Positions 38,165 through 46,894 of a DNA stretch of 64,000 bases are shown piece after piece (position 1 is the first letter of the stretch; every line of letters begins with the position of its first letter). The position numbers were made by a program, and so were the translations under genes. The notes under the pieces were generated by a model that ran no database searches, was not told the origin of the DNA, and saw nothing but the letters and a program-made list of their open reading frames with translations. The DNA is from Glaciibacter superstes DSM 21135. GTDB lineage: Bacteria > Actinomycetota > Actinomycetes > Actinomycetales > Microbacteriaceae. The stretch lies in the NCBI RefSeq assembly GCF_000421145.1, contig NZ_ATWH01000003.1, forward strand, positions 186,001 to 250,000, in the 5' to 3' direction.

Positions 38165-38514
38165 GCTTCTGCCTTCGCCGACCATGAGTCACGTTCGTGG
38201 CTGCGGAGCCCGGCCACATCCAACACCAGCTCGCAGAACATGGCGTTCGCCCACGAGAACCACCCCCGCGTGAATCGGGATGGATCGTCCTTGTCGAATG
38301 ACTCATGCATCAGAAATGTTCCGGCATCCGTCGCCGCCAAAGTGCGCAGAATGGAGGCACGGGTTGCCAGATAGAGGGGGTCCTGCCGATCGCACCATCT
38401 CTTTGTGAGCGTGTCGGTGAAGCACGCTCGAAACGTGGCGGCGATTCGTTGACTCACACGCTGAGCGACCTCGGAACAGACGCGCTCAATAGTTTGCGGG
38501 TCGAACAGTGTCAT
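38161..38514 (-). pseudogene. GH125 exo-alpha-1,6-mannosidase with most of the catalytic domain deleted in frame
   Basis: 117 residues, against roughly 420-450 for GH125 (DUF1237). The N-terminus matches the family's first helices, ending in FRACFTDTL, which intact members continue into the metal-independent catalytic barrel. Here it jumps to the family's last segment: TDAGTFLMHESF, DDPSRFTRGWFSWANAMFCELVLD. About 300 residues in between are missing, including the general acid, while the frame stays open. It is first in the operon, coupled to the permease by ATGA, behind a strong promoter. It is probably enzymatically dead, kept as a leader that couples translation, or newly deleted. Confidence 0.75.
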
Positions 38515-38546
38515 GACGCTCCATTGCAGCTGGCGAGTGAATCGAG

Positions 38547-38587
38547 ATTGAGTATATTCATACCTTCACAATGAGGTCAATATACAT
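38547..38587 (-). promoter_or_regulatory. Promoter and twin operator of the GH125-to-mannanase operon
   Basis: On the minus strand TTGACC (38580-38575) and TATACT (38556-38551) are 18 bases apart, a strong promoter about 37 bases before the first gene. The -10 lies in a site that reads ATTGAGTATATTCATAC on the plus strand. The -35 lies in a half-site reading ATGTATATTGACC on the minus strand. The -10 site matches the regulator gene's own promoter site at 32594-32610 at 15 of 17 bases. Confidence 0.7.
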
Positions 38588-38723
38588 AATGCGATTTAGC
38601 CTCACAAAGGCGTGGTTTGAACCATTTTCGACGCCCCCGTGATGGCCAGCCCCCGGCACAGAACATATTTCACGGAATTAATATGTACTAATGCTCGCGG
38701 CGCTCCTGAAGCGCCTGCGACGC

Positions 38724-39611
38724 TCACAGCAGAGGCGCGCGTTGGCCGTATCTGCTCGGCGGAACACCGTATTGAACCTTGAACGCACGCGAGAAATACA
38801 ACCGGTCGTCGAACCCGACCTCCTCCGCTATTTCGCCGATGCGTTTGTTGCTGGTGCGCAGCATGCGTGCCGCGTTGGCAAGCCGCTCGTGTCGGATCCA
38901 GCCGCCCGGGGATCGGCCGGCGTAACGGCGGAACTGCCGTTCCGCGGTCGACACACTGCAAGATCCGACCCGGGCGAGCACCTCGGTGGTGAGGGGCGTC
39001 CCGAGGTGCGACCGGACATATTCCTGCATCGCGATGAGACTCGTCGGGCTCGAGTCGTCCGAGCCACTCTCCGCTCGCAAAGCAGCGATCGTGCGGCCGA
39101 TCAGCAGACCGAACGCCCGCATGCTCGCCTCGTCGGGGTCGCGTTCCGTGAACTGGTCGACGGCGGACTCACCGAGCCTGATCAGCCGCTGTGCCGCTGG
39201 CCCCGAATAGGTACGCTGGCGCGAGAACCCAGGCCACTCCACGTTGCGCCGAAACGGCGAGGCGTTCAGCGGATCCAGCTCGCCGTGGCCGGCCCGCGGC
39301 TCGATCGTTTCGCCGGGTGCATGCCACGGCACGAGATGGACCGCGCCGGTGAGGAAGGGATCGCGCCGGTCGGCGAGGTACCGAATGTCGTGACGCCATG
39401 GCAGGAGAAGTACCATTCCAGGTTCGAGATCGAAGGTTCCCTGCGCTGTGACAACGCGTCCACTCCCGGAAATGCCCCAGAGCATCATGCGGCTCCCGAT
39501 GACACACACGGAGAAATCCTGCCCGGGACTGAACTGATAATGATTGGCGAGCACCACCACGGTGGATTCCACGAGACGGTTCAGTTCGCCGATCTGGTCC
39601 ATATTTTGCAC
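38724..39611 (-). CDS. AraC family transcriptional regulator
   Basis: About 295 residues. The N-terminal cupin-like sensing part includes WGISGSGRVVTAQGTFDLEPGMVLLLPW in two adjoining stretches. The C-terminal double helix-turn-helix of AraC/XylS spans the last 100 residues (YVRSHLGTPLTTEVLARVG, IGEIAEEVGFDDRLYFSRAF, YGVPPSRYGQ). The frame is open far upstream. The GTG at 39611 has AGAGGG at 6 bases and is preferred over an ATG at 39644. It diverges from the GH78 gene 102 bases away and probably activates it in response to rhamnose or a rhamnoside. Confidence 0.88.
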   Translation of the reverse strand: MQNMDQIGELNRLVESTVVVLANHYQFSPGQDFSVCVIGSRMMLWGISGSGRVVTAQGTFDLEPGMVLLLPWRHDIRYLADRRDPFLTGAVHLVPWHAPGETIEPRAGHGELDPLNASPFRRNVEWPGFSRQRTYSGPAAQRLIRLGESAVDQFTERDPDEASMRAFGLLIGRTIAALRAESGSDDSSPTSLIAMQEYVRSHLGTPLTTEVLARVGSCSVSTAERQFRRYAGRSPGGWIRHERLANAARMLRTSNKRIGEIAEEVGFDDRLYFSRAFKVQYGVPPSRYGQRAPLL

Positions 39612-39713
39612 GTCAGACCCTCTCGGAATGCGCCAGGTATCCATATCGTAGCTCTGAGTGCACTCGACGCGGGCCCGTCCGCGCCCCCTGAATATGAAAG
39701 TGGCGAAAGCGCT

Positions 39714-42365
39714 ATGACGACGAATAACGCCACAGACTTCGAGAGGGAGACGATTCTCGCCGACCTCAGGGTCGACCACCGCTCGGAGACGATCGGAATC
39801 GACTCCGAGCGACCGATCTTCTCCTGGATCGTCCGCACGAAGATTCCCGAGGCGACCCTCGACACCGCCAGAGTGCTCGTCGCCGAGGTCGACCCGGCGA
39901 CGCAGACCGTCACCACGGTCTGGGACTCCGGACACACTGAGCACCGCCCGGGGACGCTGCCGGAACTGCGATACGACGGAGAGCCGCTGCGTTCCCTCGC
40001 ACACTATGAATGGAGCGTCGAGGCCACGGTCGCGGATCATACGGTCACCGCTAAATCCTCCTTCGTCACGGGGCTCTTCGACAGGCACTGGCGGGACGCG
40101 CGCTGGATAGGCACCGGCTCGCGGCCGCAGATCGATGCCGTCGACGAGCGGGGCGACACGGGCGCGCGCGCCATGGCCCCAAGTGGCGTGCTTGCCGCCC
40201 CGTTGCTGCGGCACGAGTTCGCTCTGCCCTCATCCGTCGCATCCGCCCATCTCGTTGTCGCCGCCGGGGGATATGCCCGTGCCACGATCAACGGGGAGCC
40301 AGTGTCCGGCGACGTGCTCTCTCCCGGATTCACCGACTACGACTCGCGGGTGCAGTACGTAGTGAACGATGTCACCGCGTTGCTGCGGGAGGGCGCCAAC
40401 GCGATCGGTCTGGAGCTCGGGCGGGGTTTCTACGGCATGACGAACCCCAATGCCTGGTCGTGGCAGAAGGCACCCTGGCACGATGAACCATGCGCGAGGG
40501 CGGTGTTGCGAGTACTGCTCGACACAGGGGAGACACGCGACATCGTGACGGACGAGACCTGGCTGGCCGTCGGCGGACCAACCATTCTCGACGACCTCTA
40601 TGGCGGCGAGATCTACGACGCCCGGCGAGAAAGACCGGGGTTCGACCGTGTCGGCCACGACAGCTCAAACTGGTCGGCAGCGACAGCGGTCGGCGGGCCT
40701 CGGGGAGCACTCCACTCCCAGGCCCAGCAGCCGATCCGTGTTGTCGAGACCCTCGCCGCGACGGCGGTGACGGAGCCTCAGCCCGGCGTGTTCGTGGTCG
40801 CATTCCCCCGCGTAATAGCCGGGTGGGTGCGAGTGACCCTGCGAGGCCGGGCCGGTGATTGCCTCCAACTACGGTACGGCGAGCAACTGAATGACGACGG
40901 GATGCCGAACGCCGACGATACGAACGGATATTTCTCTGACGGATTTCAGACCGATACCGTCACACTTGCCGGCGGCAAAGACCCCGAGAGCTGGGAATCA
41001 CGATTCTCCTATAAAGGGTTCCAGTACGTGCAGGTCACCGGATGGCCGGGCGGGGACACACCCACGCTCAGCGACATCGAAGCTCGCGTCGTCCACAGCG
41101 ACGTGGCAGAGACCTCGATCTTCGACGCGTCGGAGCCCCTCTTGGCAGACATCCATCGCATCGTCGTCGACACGATGCTGAACAACCTCCACGGGCTGCC
41201 GACCGACACCCCCAAGTTCGAGAAGAACGGGTGGACCGGCGACGGTCTCGTCGGCGCCGACATGTTTCTGACCAACCTCGACTCGCGGGTGCTGCTCGAC
41301 AAGTGGGTCGACGACATCGCCGATACGCGACACGACGGCGGTCCCCCCGCCCTGATCGCACCCAATGCCGGCTATTTCGGGGTCGACACCAGGGCACCGG
41401 TGTGGCACGCCGCCTACGTTCTCATCCCCTGGGAGCTCTACCGGCACACCGGCAGCGCTGACGTGCTCGACCGACACTACGAGGGAATGGCCGACTACGT
41501 GCGCTTCGAGACCAGCCGCTCCCCCGGCGGTATCGCCGACACCATCCTCGCCGATTGGGTCAGCCCCGACACAGATCCGGGCGGCGGCAACGCTCCCGAG
41601 GACACGAGGGTCTCGGCGACGGCATATCTCTTCCGGATGCTCGATGTCATGGCGCAGATCGCCGTCGTTCTCGATCGCCCTGTGGATGCTGAGTACTGGA
41701 GGTCCGAGACTGAGCGGGTTCGCACCGCTTTCATCGAGACCTTTGTCGACACCGGTGCCGGCGTTGTGCGCGGTGAAGGCGACAATGGCTATCGCCAGAC
41801 CCACAACGCCCTCGCACTCGCATTCGAGATCCTGACCGACCATGAGCTGGCCGAGAGGGTTGCCGAGAACCTCGCGACGGATGTACGCGGCCGGGACCAT
41901 CGGCTCGACACCGGGGCTATCGGCACGAAGTATCTGCTGCCAGTTCTGAGCGAGTGGGGGCACGCTGAAACCGCGTTGGCGGTAGCGATGCAGACCGGAT
42001 TCCCCAGCTGGGGCTTCTGGCTGGAAAACGGCGCGACCTCCACCTGGGAGCACTGGAAGATTGCGTCGCGTTCACGTGGACACTACTTCCTCGGCACGAT
42101 CGACGATTGGCTGACCGGATGGGTTGCAGGCCTCAGACCGGAAGCTCCCGGGTGGCGCGAGATCGTTGTTGCGCCCGCGCTCACCGAGTCGCTCGACCAC
42201 GCCTCAGCTTCAGTGGAGACACCCTACGGTCGCGCGAGCGTCGCCTGGCGTCGTACCGACGGTAACGTGGCGATGCAGGTGGAGATCCCGGTCGGCGCCA
42301 CGGGGATCGTGACTGTTCCCGGGCGTCCGTCGCGGCGGGTAGGCGCCGGCCGCTGGTCCTTCTGA
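39714..42365 (+). CDS. Glycoside hydrolase family 78, alpha-L-rhamnosidase
   Basis: An 883-residue enzyme releasing terminal alpha-L-rhamnose. Order: N-terminal fibronectin-like domain (about 1-110), Bac_rhamnosid_N jelly roll (about 155-320, ATINGEPVSGDVLSPGFTDY), concanavalin-like domain, the (alpha/alpha)6 catalytic barrel (about 450-800) with EKNGWTGDGLVGADMF and LADWVSPD, and a C-terminal beta domain. The late NGATSTWEHWK holds the usual catalytic base glutamate. There is no signal peptide, so the substrate must be taken up first. The ATG at 39714 has only a weak ribosome binding site. It diverges from the AraC gene. Confidence 0.92.
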   Translation: MTTNNATDFERETILADLRVDHRSETIGIDSERPIFSWIVRTKIPEATLDTARVLVAEVDPATQTVTTVWDSGHTEHRPGTLPELRYDGEPLRSLAHYEWSVEATVADHTVTAKSSFVTGLFDRHWRDARWIGTGSRPQIDAVDERGDTGARAMAPSGVLAAPLLRHEFALPSSVASAHLVVAAGGYARATINGEPVSGDVLSPGFTDYDSRVQYVVNDVTALLREGANAIGLELGRGFYGMTNPNAWSWQKAPWHDEPCARAVLRVLLDTGETRDIVTDETWLAVGGPTILDDLYGGEIYDARRERPGFDRVGHDSSNWSAATAVGGPRGALHSQAQQPIRVVETLAATAVTEPQPGVFVVAFPRVIAGWVRVTLRGRAGDCLQLRYGEQLNDDGMPNADDTNGYFSDGFQTDTVTLAGGKDPESWESRFSYKGFQYVQVTGWPGGDTPTLSDIEARVVHSDVAETSIFDASEPLLADIHRIVVDTMLNNLHGLPTDTPKFEKNGWTGDGLVGADMFLTNLDSRVLLDKWVDDIADTRHDGGPPALIAPNAGYFGVDTRAPVWHAAYVLIPWELYRHTGSADVLDRHYEGMADYVRFETSRSPGGIADTILADWVSPDTDPGGGNAPEDTRVSATAYLFRMLDVMAQIAVVLDRPVDAEYWRSETERVRTAFIETFVDTGAGVVRGEGDNGYRQTHNALALAFEILTDHELAERVAENLATDVRGRDHRLDTGAIGTKYLLPVLSEWGHAETALAVAMQTGFPSWGFWLENGATSTWEHWKIASRSRGHYFLGTIDDWLTGWVAGLRPEAPGWREIVVAPALTESLDHASASVETPYGRASVAWRRTDGNVAMQVEIPVGATGIVTVPGRPSRRVGAGRWSF

Positions 42366-42388
42366 TGCATGAATCACGAGCCAGTTGA

Positions 42389-42661
42389 CCCGAGCGCGGT
42401 GATCGAGTCGACTCCAGCGACGGCAGCGAAGCGCGCATCCTGCATCGGATCAACGAGTTTCTCGTTGCTGCCGCTGTTGTCTCCGCGAGCGGCTGCATCG
42501 CGCTGATGCCCCGATACACGACCGACCTTCACGACCACCCAGAACTGGTTCTCCGCCCGCTCTCCCATCCCGCGCTCGGCCGATACATCGACTGCCTCGC
42601 CCGACCAGAAACACTCGAGCGCGCCAACGTGAAAACAGTCCTATCGGAAACGGGTGCGTGA
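42389..42661 (+). pseudogene. Remnant of a LysR-type regulator (C-terminal tail only)
   Basis: An open frame without start codon context whose about 90 residues match the end of a LysR substrate-binding domain: RINEFLVAAAVVSASGCIALMP, then a PELVLRPLSHPALGRYIDCLARP stretch read in two parts, and a final helix ending TVLSETGA. The DNA-binding domain and most of the sensor are absent, and a stop lies just upstream at 42386. It directly abuts the CGNR remnant, marking a deletion joint near 42640. Confidence 0.65.
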
Positions 42662-42785
42662 ATGCTCGGCCGACGACTGCCGTCTGATCTTCTTCGACTC
42701 CTCCCGCGCTGGTAATCGTCGCTGGTGCTCGATGAAGCGCTGCGGGAACAGGCAGAAGGCACGGGCGCACTACCATCGCCAATCG
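42633..42785 (+). pseudogene. Remnant of a CGNR zinc-finger regulator (C-terminal zinc finger only)
   Basis: The frame encodes RVRECSADDCRLIFFDSSR followed by NRRWCSMKRCGNRQKARAHY, the full CGNR zinc finger with its four cysteines. The N-terminal ABATE ligand domain of about 130 residues is missing. The frame runs on without a stop into the RidA gene, but AGGAG at 42791 shows that RidA starts separately. Intact CGNR genes next to RidA genes would fit a regulator-target pair. Confidence 0.7.
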
Positions 42786-42800
42786 ACACAAGGAGAAATC

Positions 42801-43196
42801 ATGACCCCCCTCATCCAGACCGTGGCTGTTCCCGGCCAGCCGCACTCGCCCGTTTTTGCGCCCGCGACGATCACCCCCGCAGGTTCGCTGGTATTCGTCG
42901 GCGGTCAAAACGGCACGGACAGCGAAGGAAGAATCTCAGCAGATTTTGCCGAGCAGACCAGGCAGGCAATGAGAAACGTTCTTGTTGCGCTCGACGCTGC
43001 AGGGACCGGACCGGAGCATGTCGCGAAACTCACCATCCACCTGGTCTCCGGAGTTGACGTTCACGCGGGTTATGCCGCCTCGAGCGAAGTGTGGGGCGAG
43101 CACCGCACTGCGATCACTGTCCTCATCGTCTCCGGCCTTGCGCGGCCCGACGCACTCGTAGAAATCGACGCCATCGCCGCACTCCCCGCGGGATAG
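42801..43196 (+). CDS. RidA/YjgF/UK114 family protein
   Basis: 131 residues, the normal family length. Members hydrolyse reactive enamine or imine intermediates from PLP enzymes, or act in related degradation pathways. The signature RPDALVEIDAIAALP holds the conserved arginine and glutamate, and the N-terminal SPVFAPATITPAGSLVFVGGQ is typical. AGGAGAAATC lies directly before the ATG. It is surrounded by gene remnants on both sides, so it is the one intact gene in a decayed stretch. Confidence 0.9.
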   Translation: MTPLIQTVAVPGQPHSPVFAPATITPAGSLVFVGGQNGTDSEGRISADFAEQTRQAMRNVLVALDAAGTGPEHVAKLTIHLVSGVDVHAGYAASSEVWGEHRTAITVLIVSGLARPDALVEIDAIAALPAG

Positions 43197-43359
43197 GCAA
43201 GCCACCCGCGGAAGTCACGCGTACCAGCACGCTTAAGCTCACCGCTGCGCGGATGCTCTCGGACATTCAAACGACGACGCGACAAATATTCGAGGCCGAG
43301 CGGCGGTCGATCTGACGCCACACGGGGTCGCTCAGAGACGCGAGAGGAACTGGCAGGAT

Positions 43360-43863
43360 CTAAGGATGACCCGACACCATCTCACTTGCAACCTGCGGTG
43401 GCAAGGACGATCCGTTGCCTGCGGTCAGGTCGCGACGGAACACGTGATCAAGCAGACGAGTAAGCAGGCGGGCGTCGCCTGAGTCGTGGACATGCAGCTC
43501 GTCAAAGAACAGCAGTTGGCTGTTGGCCGTCACATCGTCGATCGCTCGCTCTACGGCATCGCGTTCAGTGCGGTGGTCGTGGATGCTGCGGTGCAGCTTG
43601 TCGAAGAATCCGTGGAAGTGGACGCGGGTCTTTCGTGTGGTCGGGAGCGCGGCGTAGATTGCATCCGCCAGCCAGGATCTTCCCCGCCCGGACGGTCCGT
43701 AGACGTACAGGCTGCTGGCGGGCGATCGCAACGATCTCCGGTCAAGATTCGAGCCGAGGTCAGCCAGTCGGCCGAGGAGGAGCCGCTGCGCGGGATCGAG
43801 GGTGATGCCACCGCGAGCTGCCGACTCGTCGACAGCCGTGATCAATTTCCGATCGCCGCGCAC
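43360..43863 (-). pseudogene. Truncated ZapE/AFG1-type ATPase
   Basis: 167 residues, about half the family length. The start is normal (ITLDPAQRLLLGRLADLG), followed by the P-loop YVYGPSGRGRSWLAD, in which the usual catalytic lysine is arginine, and Walker B LLFFDELHVHD. The protein ends soon after DHVFRRDLT, before the sensor motifs and C-terminal helices. Loss of the P-loop lysine and of half the ATPase makes it very likely nonfunctional. The missing part is not found in the 163 bases before RidA. Confidence 0.75.
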
Positions 43864-43931
43864 GGTCCTAGCCTCACATACGGCACAGCCGAACGTTTCC
43901 CCATCGCTAGCAGATCGGTATCAGATCGGTG

Positions 43932-45563
43932 TCAGTAGGCCTGTTGGATCAGCGCAGCGACCTTGCCGACGTCGTCGTTCGCCTCGAAGACGCCTTCGAT
44001 GCCGGGGTAGAAGCCCTGGGTCACGATGATGGTGAACGCCAGGTGCCGGCCGCTCTTGGTGTCCATGACGCCGCCGAGCGTCTTGGTGGCGAGCCGGAGT
44101 CGGCCGTTGAAGGCGTCGCTGCCCGCCAGCGTTCCGGTCTTCGCGAACACCTTGCCGGCCGCGGGACTGTCGGCCTGCACGTCGGCGAGTGATCCATCGA
44201 CGCCCAGGATGGGCATGGTGGCGCGCCAGGCCTCGGCGTCGGGGCGCTCGGCCATGATGCTCTGGATTTCGACGGCGTTCTTCGGGGTGATGAAGTTGCC
44301 GTCGAGGCCCGACCCGTCGACGAGCGAAGCGCCGAGGGTATCGAGCCCGGCGTCGGCCCAGATGTCCTTGGCCAACGCCATGCCCTTGTTGCAGTCGGTC
44401 TGCCCGGCATCGGCCGCGAGCCGACAGATCAGGGCCTGCGCGCCGCGGTTGTAGCTGATCTTCATGACGTAGGTCACTTCTTCGGAGAGCGGGAGCGATT
44501 CCAACTCGGCGACTGTGGGAAGTGCCTCGACAGCGGCGGAGTCGGCGAGGGACTCCTCGGAGTTCGTCTTCACCGGATCGGCGGACACGGTGACGCCGGC
44601 CCGTGCGAGCGCCTCGATGAACGCCGTGCGGGCGAAGGTCGCTGGGTCATCGAGTTCATAGACCTTCAGCACCGGATCGCTGTCGGCAGTGACGGTGCCA
44701 GCGACGACGATCGTATTCGGATCGTCGGGCGAGATCTTCGGGTCGTCGATTTCGGCTTCCTCGCCCGGGGCCACGGTCTGCACCCGGTTGTCCAGCTTCC
44801 ACGGAGCGACGGCGGGTGTGAGCGCCGCAGTGGCCGGCTGACCTGCCGCTCCCGGAGCGATCAGGATGTCGAGGAGGTTCTGATTGATCACGATGGGGGT
44901 GACAGGGCTCTCCGCCAGCGTTCCGACGAACAGGCGGTCGTCGACCACGACGTCGCCGCCCACCGCGGTGATGCCGGAGGCCTTCACCTGCGCAGCGAGA
45001 TCATCGAGTCCAGCGAGCGGATTCTCCGGGGTGAGCGTCGCGCCTGGAAGCGGGTTCGCGTCATTGTGGTCGAGGTTCGTGAAGTCGACGGTGCCGTCGG
45101 CCTTCGTGCGGCCACCCATCGTGAGATCCCCTTTGCCCACGAGCACGAGGTCGCCCGTGAGCGTTCCGTCGGTGACCGTGCCCGACTGCTTCACCGGGGT
45201 GGTGACGGTGTGATCTGGGCCCCATTTCACCCAGGCCGCGCCCGCACTATAGGTCTTAACGAAGGAGCCCGGCTCGGCCAGCTTGTCGCCGTCGAGGTCG
45301 ATCAACGTCTCGCCGGTGTCGAGGTCTTCGACCGAGATCAGCCACCGGCCGTTCGCGAACTGCGGCTGGTTCATCACCTCGAGGGCCGCATCAGGAAGTC
45401 CGGGGACCGAGTTGAGCGCGGTGCCGGATCCGGTGCTGCCAGACGTGGTACTTGACGCATCCGCGACGCAGCCCGTGGTGAGGGCGGCGGCGGCCGCCAC
45501 GACGATGAGGATGCTCGCGCCGCGCACGAGGCTGGCCCGGGTCGTGTGGGTTGGCCGGATCAC
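43932..45563 (-). CDS. dacB: D-alanyl-D-alanine carboxypeptidase/endopeptidase (PBP4, peptidase S13)
   Basis: A 543-residue penicillin-binding protein that trims peptidoglycan peptides. It is a lipoprotein (TTGC, Cys about residue 32). The three active-site motifs are present: SxxK in PGSFVKTYS (about 99), SxN in SYNRGAQA, and KTG in FAKTGTLAG. The large insert between SxxK and SxN is typical of S13. The start is GTG in a 4-base overlap with the preceding serine-hydrolase gene, so the pair is cotranslated. Confidence 0.9.
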   Translation of the reverse strand: MIRPTHTTRASLVRGASILIVVAAAAALTTGCVADASSTTSGSTGSGTALNSVPGLPDAALEVMNQPQFANGRWLISVEDLDTGETLIDLDGDKLAEPGSFVKTYSAGAAWVKWGPDHTVTTPVKQSGTVTDGTLTGDLVLVGKGDLTMGGRTKADGTVDFTNLDHNDANPLPGATLTPENPLAGLDDLAAQVKASGITAVGGDVVVDDRLFVGTLAESPVTPIVINQNLLDILIAPGAAGQPATAALTPAVAPWKLDNRVQTVAPGEEAEIDDPKISPDDPNTIVVAGTVTADSDPVLKVYELDDPATFARTAFIEALARAGVTVSADPVKTNSEESLADSAAVEALPTVAELESLPLSEEVTYVMKISYNRGAQALICRLAADAGQTDCNKGMALAKDIWADAGLDTLGASLVDGSGLDGNFITPKNAVEIQSIMAERPDAEAWRATMPILGVDGSLADVQADSPAAGKVFAKTGTLAGSDAFNGRLRLATKTLGGVMDTKSGRHLAFTIIVTQGFYPGIEGVFEANDDVGKVAALIQQAY

Positions 45564-46747
45564 TGGCCCGCTCCATTCGCGAGGACCTCGGCGAGGGCGC
45601 GGAAGGTCGCATCGGCCGGATGCACCTCAGGGACGTCCGATTCGTTCATGTACACGACGATGCTCGCTTCCGTTTCGTTGTTGTGGAATGTCGCGGCGGT
45701 GAAGCCAAGCCCCTCGCCGTTGTGGCCCCACCAGCCGCCGATCTCGCCCATGCCCACGGCGTACTGGTCGTAGGGAGGGCTGGGGATCTGGTGCCCGATC
45801 TGCCGCAGCTTCTGAGTTTCGGGCTCCAGCAGAGCACCGGTGGCGAGCGTCTGCGCCCAGACCCGGCCGTCATCGAGAGTGGAGAACAGTGATCCTGCGG
45901 CGCCGAGGATGGAGGGGTTCTCGTCTTGGCTCACCGGTAGGCCGTCGGTCACGAAGTAGCCGACGGGATGGGGCGCGGTCCAGTCGTCCACATCGGTGAT
46001 GTAGGTGGTGCCGGTCTGTCCGAGCGGCTCGAGGATGTGCTCGTCGAGCGACTCGGCGTACGACTGTCCGGTGACCTTCTCGATCACGGCGCCGAGCAGG
46101 TTCGTGTTGGCGTTGGTATACCGGTACTCGCTGCCGGGAGCGAACTGTGCCGGCTGGCCGATCACGAAGCCATTGAGCTCGTCGAGGGTGTAGACCTTCG
46201 TGGGGTCGGCAGTGAACTCTTCGGAGAACTCCTGGTTGAGGTAGTCGGCATTGCCGCTCGACATGTTGGCGAGTTCGAGCAGAGTGATCTGCTCGCCGTC
46301 GGTGATCCCGTCGACATACTTGTCAATGGTGTCGTCGAGGTTAAGTTCGCCTTCATCGGCGAGCTGCAGCAGCAGGGTGACGGTGTATGACTTGGTGATA
46401 CTCCGGATGGGCCAAGTCATGTCGGCGGTGACGGCGACGTCGCCGTCGACATCTGCGAGACCGGCTGCTGTCGTCCACGAGCCCTGTCCGGGAATCCAGA
46501 CCCCGGCGGCAGCACCGGGCACGTCGTACTCGGTCATGACCTGCTCGAGAGCGCCCTGCAGCTGGTTCTGGAGTTCGGCGGGCAGCTCGCCCTCTGGTGC
46601 GGCCGGTCGGGTCACGGCCGCGGTGGTGGCTGTAGCGCCGACCGTGCTCGCTGTGGTGGTGCATCCGCTGAACAGCAGGCCGCCCACGGCGATCGCCGCC
46701 ACCCCCGGAAGCCAGGATGCTCGCGCGGCTGCATTGCGGGTCCTCAT
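45560..46747 (-). CDS. Class C beta-lactamase-fold serine hydrolase lipoprotein
   Basis: A 395-residue exported protein with lipobox FSGC (Cys about residue 29). The catalytic serine is in RSITKSYT (SxxK), the tyrosine motif is YRYTNAN (YxN), and the third motif is WGHNGEGLG (HxG). Such proteins range from beta-lactamases to DD-peptidases and esterases. Coupling to a PBP4 gene favours a role in peptidoglycan turnover. Whether it hydrolyses beta-lactams cannot be told. Confidence 0.87.
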   Translation of the reverse strand: MRTRNAAARASWLPGVAAIAVGGLLFSGCTTTASTVGATATTAAVTRPAAPEGELPAELQNQLQGALEQVMTEYDVPGAAAGVWIPGQGSWTTAAGLADVDGDVAVTADMTWPIRSITKSYTVTLLLQLADEGELNLDDTIDKYVDGITDGEQITLLELANMSSGNADYLNQEFSEEFTADPTKVYTLDELNGFVIGQPAQFAPGSEYRYTNANTNLLGAVIEKVTGQSYAESLDEHILEPLGQTGTTYITDVDDWTAPHPVGYFVTDGLPVSQDENPSILGAAGSLFSTLDDGRVWAQTLATGALLEPETQKLRQIGHQIPSPPYDQYAVGMGEIGGWWGHNGEGLGFTAATFHNNETEASIVVYMNESDVPEVHPADATFRALAEVLANGAGQ

Positions 46748-46894
46748 CGTTCCTCTTCCCTGCCAACGGGCTGAGCGACGCTCAATCGCGCCTCAGTCAC
46801 CAGACTCCCGGACGCGGTCACGCGCTGCAATAGACCTAAGTCCTCTGCGCTCCGCTCGGTCGTCGACCCGGCGAGTTCGAAGATTTCTAAATCT

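Noticed and set aside
38691..39713. Long upstream extension of the GH78 frame
   Set aside because: The extension is antisense to the AraC gene; the rhamnosidase homology begins at 39714.
39645..40214. Upstream extension of the AraC frame
   Set aside because: It is antisense to the GH78 N-terminal domain and shows no AraC features.
43197..43359. Possible remainder of the ZapE/AFG1 gene
   Set aside because: Minus-strand frames in this gap show none of the expected downstream motifs of the family.
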